A stretch of 64,000 nucleotides of DNA from Burkholderiales bacterium (GTDB lineage: Bacteria; Pseudomonadota; Gammaproteobacteria; Burkholderiales; SHXO01), in assembly GCA_020854105.1 (NCBI GenBank), contig JADZGB010000017.1, forward strand, positions 1-64,000, read 5' to 3'. The notes beneath the pieces were generated by a model, which saw only the letters and a list, made by a program, of their open reading frames with translations, made no database searches and had not been told where the DNA came from. A program made the translations under genes and the position numbers. Of this stretch, positions 53,286-62,400 are shown piece after piece; within the stretch, counting starts at the first letter, position 1, and every line of letters starts with the position of its first letter.

Positions 53286-54242
53286 ATGAAGCTCGGCCCG
53301 ACCGCGCCCCCGCCGGCGCTCATGATCATGGGACCCACCGGATCGGGAAAGTCGGCGCTGGCATTCGAACTCGCGCAACGCATCGACGTCGAGATCGTGA
53401 GCGTCGATTCGGCCCAGGTATACCGGGGCATGGACATCGGAACCGCCAAGCCGGCTCGCGACGAACTCGCGCGCGTGCCCCACCACCTGGTCGACATCGT
53501 CGATCCCACCGAGCCGTATTCCGCCGCCCGTTTCGTCCGCGATGCGCGGCCCGCGATGGACGAGGTGAGTGCGCGCGGCCGCCTGCCGCTGCTGGTCGGG
53601 GGAACGATGCTCTACTTCAAGGCGCTGCGCGAGGGGCTCAGCACGCTGCCCGGGGCGGACGCGCAGGTGCGCGCACGCATCGAGCACCGGGCAGCCGAGC
53701 GCGGCTGGCCGGCGCTGCACGCGGAACTCGCGCGCATCGATCCCGAGACGGCACGCAGACTGGAACCGGGCGATGCGCAGCGCATCCAGCGTGCGCTCGA
53801 GATCCATGAGATCACCGGCGAACCGATGTCCGCACTCGTCCGGCACGGCCGCGACGTCCCGCACTCGCATCGGCTACTGGGCATCGCGCTGGAACCTTCC
53901 GAGCGCACGGTTCTGCACCAGCGCATCGCGCGGCGCTTCGACGACATGCTCGGACGCGGGCTGGTGCAGGAGGTCGTCGCGCTGCGCGCGGCCCATGCGC
54001 TCGACCCCGCGCTCCCGTCCATGCGCAGCGTGGGCTACCGGCAGGTGTGGCAATACCTGGACGGCGCGTTCGACCTCGCCGCGCTGCGGGAAAAGGGCAT
54101 CGCCGCCACCCGCCAGCTGGCCAAGCGTCAGCTCACCTGGCTGCGCGGCATGCAGAACGTGGAGCGGTTCGATTGCCTGGCGCCCGACCTTGCCGAGCAG
54201 GTGTTCGAGGCCGTGCAGACACGCCTGACCGGCACCGAGTGA
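53286..54242 (+). CDS. miaA: tRNA dimethylallyltransferase MiaA
   Basis: 318 residues, full length. P-loop [12 protein letters not shown]; then [19 protein letters not shown], the family signature; [11 protein letters not shown]; and [15 protein letters not shown]. It adds dimethylallyl to A37 of tRNAs reading UNN codons. A common partner of mutL in proteobacteria; the usual hfq downstream is missing here. Confidence 0.97.
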   Translation: MKLGPTAPPPALMIMGPTGSGKSALAFELAQRIDVEIVSVDSAQVYRGMDIGTAKPARDELARVPHHLVDIVDPTEPYSAARFVRDARPAMDEVSARGRLPLLVGGTMLYFKALREGLSTLPGADAQVRARIEHRAAERGWPALHAELARIDPETARRLEPGDAQRIQRALEIHEITGEPMSALVRHGRDVPHSHRLLGIALEPSERTVLHQRIARRFDDMLGRGLVQEVVALRAAHALDPALPSMRSVGYRQVWQYLDGAFDLAALREKGIAATRQLAKRQLTWLRGMQNVERFDCLAPDLAEQVFEAVQTRLTGTE

Positions 54243-54261
54243 GCACTGGGAGGTGAACTGC

Positions 54262-54306
54262 CCTTTCGTTGCCGCTGGGCACCGGCTTTCGCCGGGGCGA
54301 CGAGGA
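54262..54306. repeat. REP-like element, copy 4 (single hairpin)
   Basis: ACCGGCTTTCGCCGGGGCGACGAGGAGG, preceded by CCCTTTCGTT. It matches the second half of the elements after prfC and at 33.7 kb, with the first half missing. It lies between miaA and the GlcG-like gene. Confidence 0.65.
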
Positions 54307-54318
54307 GGAGACCCGGAC

Positions 54319-54801
54319 TTACTCCGCTTCCAACACCGCCAGTCCGGCCTCGGCGATCTGCGCATCCTGCTGCGAGGTCACGCCGCTCACGCCGATCGCG
54401 CCGATCACCTGATCGCCTGCCTTGACCGGGACTCCGCCCTCCAGCAGGGTCACCTCACCCAGGCTCATGATCGAGGGCCGGGTCTTGGCGAGGTCGTCGA
54501 ACACCTTGGTGGGCCGCTTGAATGCCATCGCCGTCTTCGCCTTGCCTATGGCCACGTCGATGCTGCCGGTCTGCGTGCCGTCCATGCGCTGCAGATAGAT
54601 CAGGTGGCCGCCGTCGTCCACCACGGCGATGACCACGTTCCACTTGTTCTTCATCGCTTCGGCCTCGGATGCCGCGACCATCTTCTTGGCAGCGTCCAGC
54701 GTCAGCGCCTTCTTGTCCGCGAGCTGCGCATGCGCCGAGAACGACGTCATGGCGAGCATCGAGAAGGCCATCGCGGCCACCGTGTTCATGAGCTTCAGCA
54801 T
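54319..54801 (-). CDS. GlcG/HbpS-type heme-binding family protein, exported
   Basis: 160 residues with a signal peptide (about 1-26, ending AHAQ). The Haem_degrading/GlcG domain is complete: LTLDAAKKMVAASEAEA, VVIAVVDDGGHLIYLQRMDG, LEGGVPVKAGDQVIGAIGVSG, and the ending EAGLAVLE. Cytoplasmic GlcG relatives are of unknown role; secreted HbpS binds heme. GGAGGAGAC precedes the ATG at 54801. Isolated on the minus strand between miaA and xseA. Confidence 0.88.
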   Translation of the reverse strand: MLKLMNTVAAMAFSMLAMTSFSAHAQLADKKALTLDAAKKMVAASEAEAMKNKWNVVIAVVDDGGHLIYLQRMDGTQTGSIDVAIGKAKTAMAFKRPTKVFDDLAKTRPSIMSLGEVTLLEGGVPVKAGDQVIGAIGVSGVTSQQDAQIAEAGLAVLEAE

Positions 54802-54917
54802 GTCTCCTCCGTCAGGTGGGATGCGATCCGGAAGGATCGACGGGCGAAGGCCCGGGCCGGTGATGCCGGCATGGCCTCCAGGCCGGTCAAGATACCCCGC
54901 GCGCCGCGCTCAGGCAA

Positions 54918-56288
54918 TCACGTTTCGACGTCGTCCACCCGCGCCCGGGCGCGGCCGCGGGCAAATTCCAGCTGCAGGCTCTGGCCGGTCCCGAGCTGTG
55001 CCGCGCTGCGCACGATGTGTCCGTCCCCGGTGCGCACGATGCTGTAGCCGCGTTCGAGCACCTGACCGGGATCGAGATGGACGAGGTGGCTGCCGAGATT
55101 CGCGAGCGCCAGCCGGCGCCGCTGCAGGCCCGCGAGCGCGGCGCGCCCCAGCCGCTGCCGCAGCGCCTCCAGTGCGGTCACCCTGTTCGCCAGGTCCGGA
55201 CGCGCACGCTGGAGCCGGCGTTCGACGGATCCGAACGCGTTTTCCGCCTCCCGCAGGCGGCGGGCGAGACCGTGCCGCAGCCGCCCGCGCAGCCGCGCCA
55301 GCAGGCGCTGCTGCTGCGCCAGGCGCTGCCCCGGATGCACCACCCGGCGCGCGAGGAAGTCCACCTGCTGCGCACGCTGCGCCAGCTGGTGCATCAGGCA
55401 GCGACCCAGCCTGCCGTGCAGCAGGCGCAGCCGCTGCGCGAGTTCCGCGCGATCGGGACAGACCAGCGCCGCCGCGGCCGTGGGCGTGGGCGCGCGCGCA
55501 TCGGCGACGAAATCCGCGATGGTCACGTCGGTCTCGTGGCCGACACCGCAAACCACCGGCAGGCGACAGCGCGCCAGCGCACGCGCCACGGACTCCTCGT
55601 TGAACGCCCACAGATCCTCGATGCTGCCCCCGCCACGGCACAGGACCAGCACATCGCACTCGTCGCGCTGGTCGGCGCGATCGATCGCCGCGCCGATCTG
55701 CTCTGCCGCCCCCTCGCCCTGCACCGGCGTGGGATAGACGATCACGCGCAGGGCCGGCATGCGCCGCTGCAGGATGATCAGCACGTCGCGCAATGCGGCC
55801 GCGCGTGCCGAGGTGACGATGCCGACCGTATGCGGATGCGCGGGCAGCGCGCGCTTGCGTGCCGGGTCGAACAGCCCCTCCTCCTCGAGGCGGCGCCTGA
55901 GCCGCAGGAAACGCTCGTACAGGGCGCCCAGCCCGGCGCGGCGCATGAAGTCCACGGCAAGCTGGAATTCGCCGCGCGGCTCGTAGAACGACGGACTGGC
56001 CCGCACCTCCACGTGCATGCCGTTGAAGGGCGACCAGTCCAGCAGCTGGGCGCGCGTGCGGAACAGCACGCAGCGCACCTGGGAGCGCTCGTCCTTGAGC
56101 GAGAAATAGCAATGCCCCGACGGCGCGCGGGTGAAGTTGGAGATCTCGCCTGCCACCCACAGCATGGGGATGGCGCGCTCCAGCGTGCGGCGTGCGAGGG
56201 TGGCCAGCTGCGAGACGCTGATCGGCCGTCCTTCCACCAGGGTGGCACCGCGCAGGGTCTCCGCGCCGGGATCGAATGTATCGCTCAT
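54918..56288 (-). CDS. xseA: Exodeoxyribonuclease VII large subunit
   Basis: 456 residues. The N-terminal OB fold (VEGRPISVSQLATLARRTLER, WVAGEISNFTRAPSGHCYFSLKD) is followed by the catalytic domain with GIVTSARAAALRD, VLCRGGGSIEDLWAFN and VVCGVGHETDVTI, then a long Arg-rich helical tail. It degrades single-stranded DNA. ATG 56288 was chosen; a TTG two codons upstream is possible. The small subunit gene xseB is not in the window. Confidence 0.96.
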   Translation of the reverse strand: MSDTFDPGAETLRGATLVEGRPISVSQLATLARRTLERAIPMLWVAGEISNFTRAPSGHCYFSLKDERSQVRCVLFRTRAQLLDWSPFNGMHVEVRASPSFYEPRGEFQLAVDFMRRAGLGALYERFLRLRRRLEEEGLFDPARKRALPAHPHTVGIVTSARAAALRDVLIILQRRMPALRVIVYPTPVQGEGAAEQIGAAIDRADQRDECDVLVLCRGGGSIEDLWAFNEESVARALARCRLPVVCGVGHETDVTIADFVADARAPTPTAAAALVCPDRAELAQRLRLLHGRLGRCLMHQLAQRAQQVDFLARRVVHPGQRLAQQQRLLARLRGRLRHGLARRLREAENAFGSVERRLQRARPDLANRVTALEALRQRLGRAALAGLQRRRLALANLGSHLVHLDPGQVLERGYSIVRTGDGHIVRSAAQLGTGQSLQLEFARGRARARVDDVET

Positions 56289-56401
56289 GCCCAAGTCATT
56301 GACGGGAAAAACTTCCAGCCGGCGCCCAGAAAACGGGCGCTGCCCGGAAAGCCGTTACTCGCACTTCACTTAATCGCCCTTCGCACACGTCGCGCACAGG
56401 C

Positions 56402-56410
56402 TTATCCACA
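56402..56410 (+). promoter_or_regulatory. Perfect DnaA box in the xseA-exbB divergent region
   Basis: TTATCCACA at 56402-56410 is a 9-of-9 match to the high-affinity DnaA box. Only one copy was found. It lies 114 bases before the xseA start and 150 before exbB, in the only AT-containing part of this gap. Confidence 0.5.
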
Positions 56411-56466
56411 GAACCTGGGGAAAACCGCTGGATGTGCAGCGGCCGGCGTCTTCTGCCGGCAACTTC

Positions 56467-56495
56467 TTGCGAAGCAATCCCTTGCAGTTTAAAGT
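56467..56495 (+). promoter_or_regulatory. Promoter candidate for exbB-exbD
   Basis: TTGCGA (56467-56472), 17-base spacer, TAAAGT (56490-56495). Spacing is ideal and both hexamers are reasonable. The start of transcription should lie near 56502, 57 bases before the exbB GTG. Confidence 0.5.
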
Positions 56496-56558
56496 GCCGC
56501 CTTCCTTTCACAGCGTCACGCGCCGGGCATACCTGCGGCCGCGTGCGAGAAGACCGAA

Positions 56559-57170
56559 GTGCTCGCAATCATCCAAGCCGCCGGCTGGCCGATCTGGCCC
56601 TTGATCCTGGCTTCGATCATCGCTCTGGGGATTATCGTGGAACGCGGCTGGTCTCTCCAGCGCGCGAAGATCGCCCCCCGTACCCTGCTTCCGGAGATCG
56701 CCCAGGAGGTCAAGGTGAAGGGCGTGACCCAGGACCTTCTCAACCGGCTCGCGGAAGGGCCGCTGCTGGCGCGGCTGTTCGCGGTGGGCCTGCGCAACGT
56801 GCGCAGTTCGCGCGACGTGATGAAGGAATCGCTCGAGGAGGGCGGACGCGTCGCGGCGCACGAACTGGAACGCTTCCTGACCACGCTGGGTACCATCGCG
56901 TCGCTGGCACCCATCATGGGTCTGTTCGGAACGGTCATCGGCATGATCGAGATCTTCGGCGCGCAGGGCGGTCCGGGCATGAGCACCAATCCCACGCAAC
57001 TCGCGCACGGCATCTCCGTCGCGCTGTACAACACGGCCTTCGGCCTGCTGGTCGCGATTCCCAGCATGATTTTCTACCGGCATTTCCGCGCCAAGGTCGA
57101 TGCGCTGGTGGTCGAAATGGAGATGCAGGCGGTCAAGCTGGTGGAAATCGTCCATGGCGAACGCGTCTGA
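56559..57170 (+). CDS. exbB: MotA/TolQ/ExbB-family proton channel protein
   Basis: 203 residues with three membrane helices (near 8-28, 105-130 and 150-175). FLTTLGTIASLAPIMGLFGTVIGMIE and NTAFGLLVAIPSMIFYRHF are the conserved core. It uses the proton gradient to energise outer-membrane work with ExbD. The GTG at 56559 lacks a strong ribosome site. Whether it serves TonB, or acts with the TamAB genes behind it, cannot be told from sequence; no tonB is present here. exbD follows by 15 bases. Confidence 0.9.
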   Translation: MLAIIQAAGWPIWPLILASIIALGIIVERGWSLQRAKIAPRTLLPEIAQEVKVKGVTQDLLNRLAEGPLLARLFAVGLRNVRSSRDVMKESLEEGGRVAAHELERFLTTLGTIASLAPIMGLFGTVIGMIEIFGAQGGPGMSTNPTQLAHGISVALYNTAFGLLVAIPSMIFYRHFRAKVDALVVEMEMQAVKLVEIVHGERV

Positions 57171-57185
57171 GGCGGTGGAGCTGGC

Positions 57186-57599
57186 ATGAATTTCCGCCAG
57201 GGGGCGCAGCGCGAGGAGCCGGAGATGAACCTCGTCCCGCTCATCGACGTGCTGCTGGTCACCATCATCTTCCTGGTCGTCACCACGACCTATTCCAAGT
57301 TCTCGGAACTGCAGATCAACCTCCCCACCGCCGAGGCGAACAAGGCAAGCGAGCGGCCCGAGCAGGTCAACGTCGCCATCAGTGCCGACGGCCGCTACGT
57401 GGTGAACCGCAACCCCGTCGCAGGCGATCCGCTGGCCCTGTCCGTGGAGCTGAAGCAGGCGGCGGGCAGCAACCCGGATCCGATGATCGTCATCAATTCG
57501 GACGCCAAGGCCGACTTCCAGAACGTGGTGAATGCGATGGAGGCGGCGCGTCTGGCCGGCTTCGGGCGCATTACCTTCTCCACGCAGCAGAACCGCTAG
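57186..57599 (+). CDS. exbD: ExbD/TolR-family transport protein
   Basis: 137 residues. One N-terminal membrane helix (about 18-38: NLVPLIDVLLVTIIFLVV) carries the conserved Asp of ExbD/TolR, followed by the periplasmic domain (INLPTAEANKAS, QNVVNAMEAARLAGFGRI). The ATG at 57186 has a GGAGCTGGC site. Part of the exbB-exbD-tamA-tamB group. Confidence 0.92.
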   Translation: MNFRQGAQREEPEMNLVPLIDVLLVTIIFLVVTTTYSKFSELQINLPTAEANKASERPEQVNVAISADGRYVVNRNPVAGDPLALSVELKQAAGSNPDPMIVINSDAKADFQNVVNAMEAARLAGFGRITFSTQQNR

Positions 57600-57690
57600 C
57601 GTCCCTGCGGCGAGAGCCGCCATCCGAAGGCCGGAACGCCACGGCCCTCGCGTTACCATAGCGGGCACCGGCCTTCGGCTGCCGACTTTC

Positions 57691-59493
57691 GTGCCCCTGG
57701 ACCAGCCCCTCCCCACCCTTCCTCGTCGCGCGTCCCTGCCCTGGCTGGCCTGGGTCATCGCATGCCTGCTGTACCTTGGCTCGTCCGGCGCGGGGGCGGC
57801 GGAGCAGCCGCCCGCGCCGACACTGGCAGTGGAACTGGTCGCCCCGGAGGAGCTGCGGGCTGCCCTGGAATCGGGTCTGGACATCGTGCAGTGGGCCAAC
57901 CGCGGCGGTCAGTCCGCCGGACAGATCGAGCAGTTGTTCGCGGGCGCCCGCAAGCAGGTGCGGGAGATCGCGGCGACCGAGGGCTATTTCGACGTGCAGG
58001 TCGAGGCATCGCTGCGCCGCGACGGCGAGAACCGCATCGCCCGCCTGGAAGTGAGCGCGGGCAGGCCGGTGCTCGTGCAGCGGGTGCAGATCGTGTTCGA
58101 GGGCGCGCTGCTACAGGATCCGCAGCGCGAATCGCGCATGCAGCGCGCGCGTCGCGCCTTCCGCGTGCAGGCCGGCGACCGGTTCCGCCAGGCCGAGTGG
58201 GATGCCGCGAAGGCCCGCGCCCTGCGCAGCATTTCGCGCCGGCGCTATGCAGCGGCCGCGATCGTGCACAGCGAGGCACGCATCGAGCCGGAGCGCAATG
58301 CCGCCACGCTCACCGTGACCATCGACAGCGGGCCGCCGGTGACGATGGGCAGCGTGCGCATCAGCGGACTGCAGCGCTACGAGGAGCGGCTGGTGCGCAA
58401 CCTCAATCCGATCGCGCCGGGCGCCGAGTACGACGAGGACGAACTGCTCAAGTACCAGCGCCGCCTGCTCGCCAGCGGCTACTTCGGCAGCGCGATCGTG
58501 GGAGCGGCCCCCAGCCGCGAGGCGCCCGCCGGAACGCCCATCCTGGCCTCGGTCGCGGAAAGCGCATCGCGCCGTGTCGAACTGGGCGTCGGCTACAGCA
58601 CCGATCGCGGGGCGCGTGCGCAGGCCAGCTATCGCGACAACGACCTGTTCGACCGCGCCTGGCGCCTGCGCACGAACGTGGCGGTGGACAAGTTCGTTCA
58701 GGAAATCCGCGCGGGGGTTTCCTTCCCGCGCCGGCCGAGCGGGATCCACTACGGTGTGGAGACCGAACTGCGCGCCGAGGACATCCAGGGCCAGGAGATC
58801 CTCAACTGGAGCCTCACCGGGGCGCGCCAGTATCTGACCGAGGAGTACGAATCGGGCCTGAGCCTGCAGTTCCTATCCGAGAACAGTCAGCTGGACGACG
58901 GTCCGGAGGACAATCGCAGCGCACTGTTCCTCAACCAGCGCTGGCTGTGGAACACGCTCGACGATCCGATCAACCCGCACCGGGGCTACTCCTTCCAGTT
59001 CCAGGCCGGCGGCGCGATCAAGGGGGTGCTCACGACGCGCACCTTCGGCCGGCTGCACGGCCGCGCCAACTACCTGCATCAGTTCAACCGCCAGTGGACG
59101 CTCGCCCTGCGCGGTGAAGCGGGAGCGGTGGTGGCCGAGAGCCGTGACAACATCCCGTCGAAGTACGTGTTCCGGACCGGCGGCGATTCCAGCATTCGCG
59201 GATACGCGTACGAGAGCCTGGGCGTGCCGCAGGCGGATGCGGTGGTCGGCGGGCGCTACCTGCTGGTGGGCAGCGTCGAGCTGATGCGCTGGCTCGATCG
59301 CCAGTGGGGCATCGGTGCCTTCGTCGATGGCGGCAATGCCTGGGACGATCCGTCCCGCTTCGACCCGGTGTACGGCTATGGCGCCGGCGTGCGCTGGCGC
59401 AGCCCCCTGGGCAACCTGAGCCTGGACCTCGCGCACGGTGAAGCCAACGACGAGTGGCGCGTGCACTTCAGCGCCGGCATCGTACTGCGATGA
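57691..59493 (+). CDS. tamA: TamA-type outer-membrane BamA/Omp85 protein
   Basis: 600 residues from GTG 57691. A signal peptide (about 15-35) precedes three POTRA-like domains (about 50-300, for example VRISGLQRYEERLVRNLNPI) and a 16-strand Omp85 barrel with RRVELGVGYSTDRG at its start and NPHRGYSFQF, GGDSSIRGYAYE (the conserved RGY/F motif of strand L6) and C-terminal VHFSAGIVLR. Works with TamB to insert or fold outer-membrane proteins. No strong ribosome site; the start is the least certain part. TamB overlaps by ATGA. Confidence 0.88.
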   Translation: MPLDQPLPTLPRRASLPWLAWVIACLLYLGSSGAGAAEQPPAPTLAVELVAPEELRAALESGLDIVQWANRGGQSAGQIEQLFAGARKQVREIAATEGYFDVQVEASLRRDGENRIARLEVSAGRPVLVQRVQIVFEGALLQDPQRESRMQRARRAFRVQAGDRFRQAEWDAAKARALRSISRRRYAAAAIVHSEARIEPERNAATLTVTIDSGPPVTMGSVRISGLQRYEERLVRNLNPIAPGAEYDEDELLKYQRRLLASGYFGSAIVGAAPSREAPAGTPILASVAESASRRVELGVGYSTDRGARAQASYRDNDLFDRAWRLRTNVAVDKFVQEIRAGVSFPRRPSGIHYGVETELRAEDIQGQEILNWSLTGARQYLTEEYESGLSLQFLSENSQLDDGPEDNRSALFLNQRWLWNTLDDPINPHRGYSFQFQAGGAIKGVLTTRTFGRLHGRANYLHQFNRQWTLALRGEAGAVVAESRDNIPSKYVFRTGGDSSIRGYAYESLGVPQADAVVGGRYLLVGSVELMRWLDRQWGIGAFVDGGNAWDDPSRFDPVYGYGAGVRWRSPLGNLSLDLAHGEANDEWRVHFSAGIVLR

Positions 59494-62400
59494 GGCCGGG
59501 GCGCGCGTTCGCGGCAGCGGCTGTGGTACTGGTGCTGCTGGTTCTGGCCGGCGTGCTCGGCGTGCATTGGGCAAGCCGCAGCGAGCCGGTGCTGCGCTGG
59601 GCGATCGCGCAGATCGCCCAGCGCCTGCCCGGCACGCTCAGCGTGACCGGCGTGCACGGCGCGCTCGACCGGCCGATCCGCATCGACACGCTCGAGTACG
59701 TGGCGGGATCGACGCGGATCATCGCGCGCGGGATCGACCTGGACTGGTCGGCCGCTGCCTTGATCGGCCAGCGCACGCTGCACGTCGACTCGCTGCGCAT
59801 CGCGCGCCTGGAGATCCTTGCCAGGCCAACCGGTACACGTCCTATCGTGCCGGCGCAGCTGCGCGCGCCGCTGCCGGTGCGCATCGATGCGCTCACGGTG
59901 GACAGGCTGCGCTTCGACAACGGTCGCACGCCGTTCGATCTGTCCGGGATCGCGCTTTCCTACGCGGCCTCGCCGGTGCAGCACACGCTCGAACTGCAGC
60001 GCCTCGACTCGCCCTGGGGACAGGGGGAAGGACGCCTGGCGCTGGGCAGCGATAGGCCGTTCGCGCTCGAGGGCGTCGTGCGCTGGCGGGCCGCCGCGCC
60101 CTCCGTCTGGCCGGTGCGCGCCGAGTTCACGCTCGGCGGAACCCTGGAGCAGGTCCGGCTGCAGGGGGCGCTCACGGTACGCGATCAGCGCGTACCGGTG
60201 CAGGCGCACCTGGCGCCGTTCACGGACTCGCCCCTGGTGCAGGCCGACATGCGGACCGCCGGCCTCGATCTGTCGGACTGGTTCGAACAGCTTCCCCGCA
60301 CCCGCATCGACGCCACCGTGACGCTCGCCGGCACGCCGCTGCCCACCACACCGCTGCCCGCCACGCCGCTGCCCGCCACGCCGGTGCGAGGCACGCTGCG
60401 ATTGGTCAACGCCGAGCCGGGCTCTCTGGATGCAGACCGGTTGCCGCTCGCGACACTGGACGCCCAGGTCGGTTTCGGCGAAGGCGTTCTCCGGCTGGAC
60501 GCCTTGCGCGCCGCGCTCGGCGAGGCAGGCAGCGCGAGCGGCAGCGTCACCCTCGGGGCGCAGGCCATCGACGCGCGATTGCAGGTAGGCGAGCTGAACC
60601 TGCGCGGCGTGCACGCAATCCTGCACCGCACCGCGTTGCGCGGCACCATCGCGCTCTCACGCAGAGGCAGCCGGGACGAGTTCGCGCTCGACGTGGGCGA
60701 GGGTGCGCTGCGCCTCAGCGCGCGCGCGGGAATCGAAGGCTCCCGGCTCACCGTGCACGATGCCCTGCTGCGGGCGGGCCAGGGAAGCGCCCAGGCGCAG
60801 GGCACGCTGGGTCTGGACGGCGCACACGCGTTCGCGCTGTCCGCGCGCCTCGAGCGCCTGAACCCGGCCGACTTCGGTGCGTTTCCGCGGGCACGCGTCA
60901 ACGGCACCGCACGCATCGAGGGCAACCTGAAGCCACGCTGGGAAGCGCGTGCGCGCTATGTTCTGCAGGACAGCGCGTGGCGCGGCTACCGTCTCTCCGG
61001 CAACGGACGGCTCGCGCTCTCGCCGCAGCGTGCGCGCGACGTCGATGCGCGCCTGACGCTGGGTCGCAACACGCTGCAGGCACAGGGCGCCTATGGTGCA
61101 CCGGGCGACGTCCTGCGCTTCTCGCTCTCCGCTCCAGCGCTCACCGCCCTGGGCGGCGAATGGCGCGGCACGCTCGAGGCACGGGGCGTGCTCGCCGGCA
61201 TGCCCGCACGCCCCGCCGGCGAGGTGAAGCTGAGCGCACGCGAGGTGCGCCTGCCGGGCGGCCTCGGATTCGCCGAGCTCGACGCGGATGCCGGCATCGA
61301 TGCGGGGGCCGACCCGCGCCTGCGCCTGCACGCGAGCGCGACCGGCGTGCAGGTGTCGGGAACGGCACTGGAGGCGGCGCGGCTGTCGGTCGACGGTACG
61401 CGCGGGGCGCACACGATCGCGCTGAACACCAGGTCGGGTGCGCTCGACCTGCGCGGGACGGCGCGCGGCGGCCTGGACGAGCGCTGGGATCGCTGGCTGG
61501 GCCGGATCGAAGCTCTGGAGAACGCCGGCAGCGAGGCGTTGCGCCTCGAACAGCCGGCAGCCCTCTCGGTATCGCGCGCAGGGCTGGCACTGGGCGCCGC
61601 GCAGCTGCAATGGGCCGGGGGCCGCATCGTGCTGGAGGACACCCTGTACGCCGGTGGCCGGATCCGCAGCAGCGGCACGCTCACCGGACTGCCGATGCGA
61701 AAACTGCTGGCGCTGACCGGCACCGAACTGGGCTGGGACAACGACATCCTGCTTGGCGCGCGCTGGCGCGTCGATGCCGCCGAGCAGGTCGATGGCCAGG
61801 TCGAGATCTTCCGGGAAGCCGGAGACATCGTCGCGCGCAGCGACGACCAGGCCCTTCCCCTGGGCGTGCAGAAGCTCGCGCTGGACGTGACCATTGCGCG
61901 CAACCGGGTCGTGGGCAATGCCGTTCTCGACTCTGCCACGGCAGGTACGGCGACCGCGACGGGCCAGACGGTGCTGTCGCGCCGCGCAGGACGATGGGGC
62001 CTCGCCGGCACCTCCCCGGCCGTGCTGGACGTGCAGGCGCGCCTCGACAGCGTGCGACCGCTGGCGGCCGCACTGACGCGCGACGTGGTGGTCGATGGCA
62101 ATGCACGGATGCGCCTCACCGTGCGCGGCACCATCGCCGAACCGGACCTGCGCGGCTCGCTGACGGCCACGTCGATCCAGGTCGAGCAGGTTGCAACCGG
62201 CGTGTTCCTGCACGACGGCAGCCTGCAGGCCGATTTCACCCCCGGCGCGCTGCGCCTGCGATCGCTGCAGATCCGCGCCGGAGACGGCGAGTTCACCGGC
62301 AGCGGCGAGTATTTCTTCGACAGCCAGCGGCTGGCGTTGAAGTGGACGGCGCGCGAGCTGGCCACGGTGCAGATGCCAGACCTGCTGCTCGTGATATCGG

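Noticed and set aside
56402..56560. Replication origin near the DnaA box
   Set aside because: Only one DnaA box, no dnaA/dnaN/gidA genes and no AT-rich unwinding cluster.
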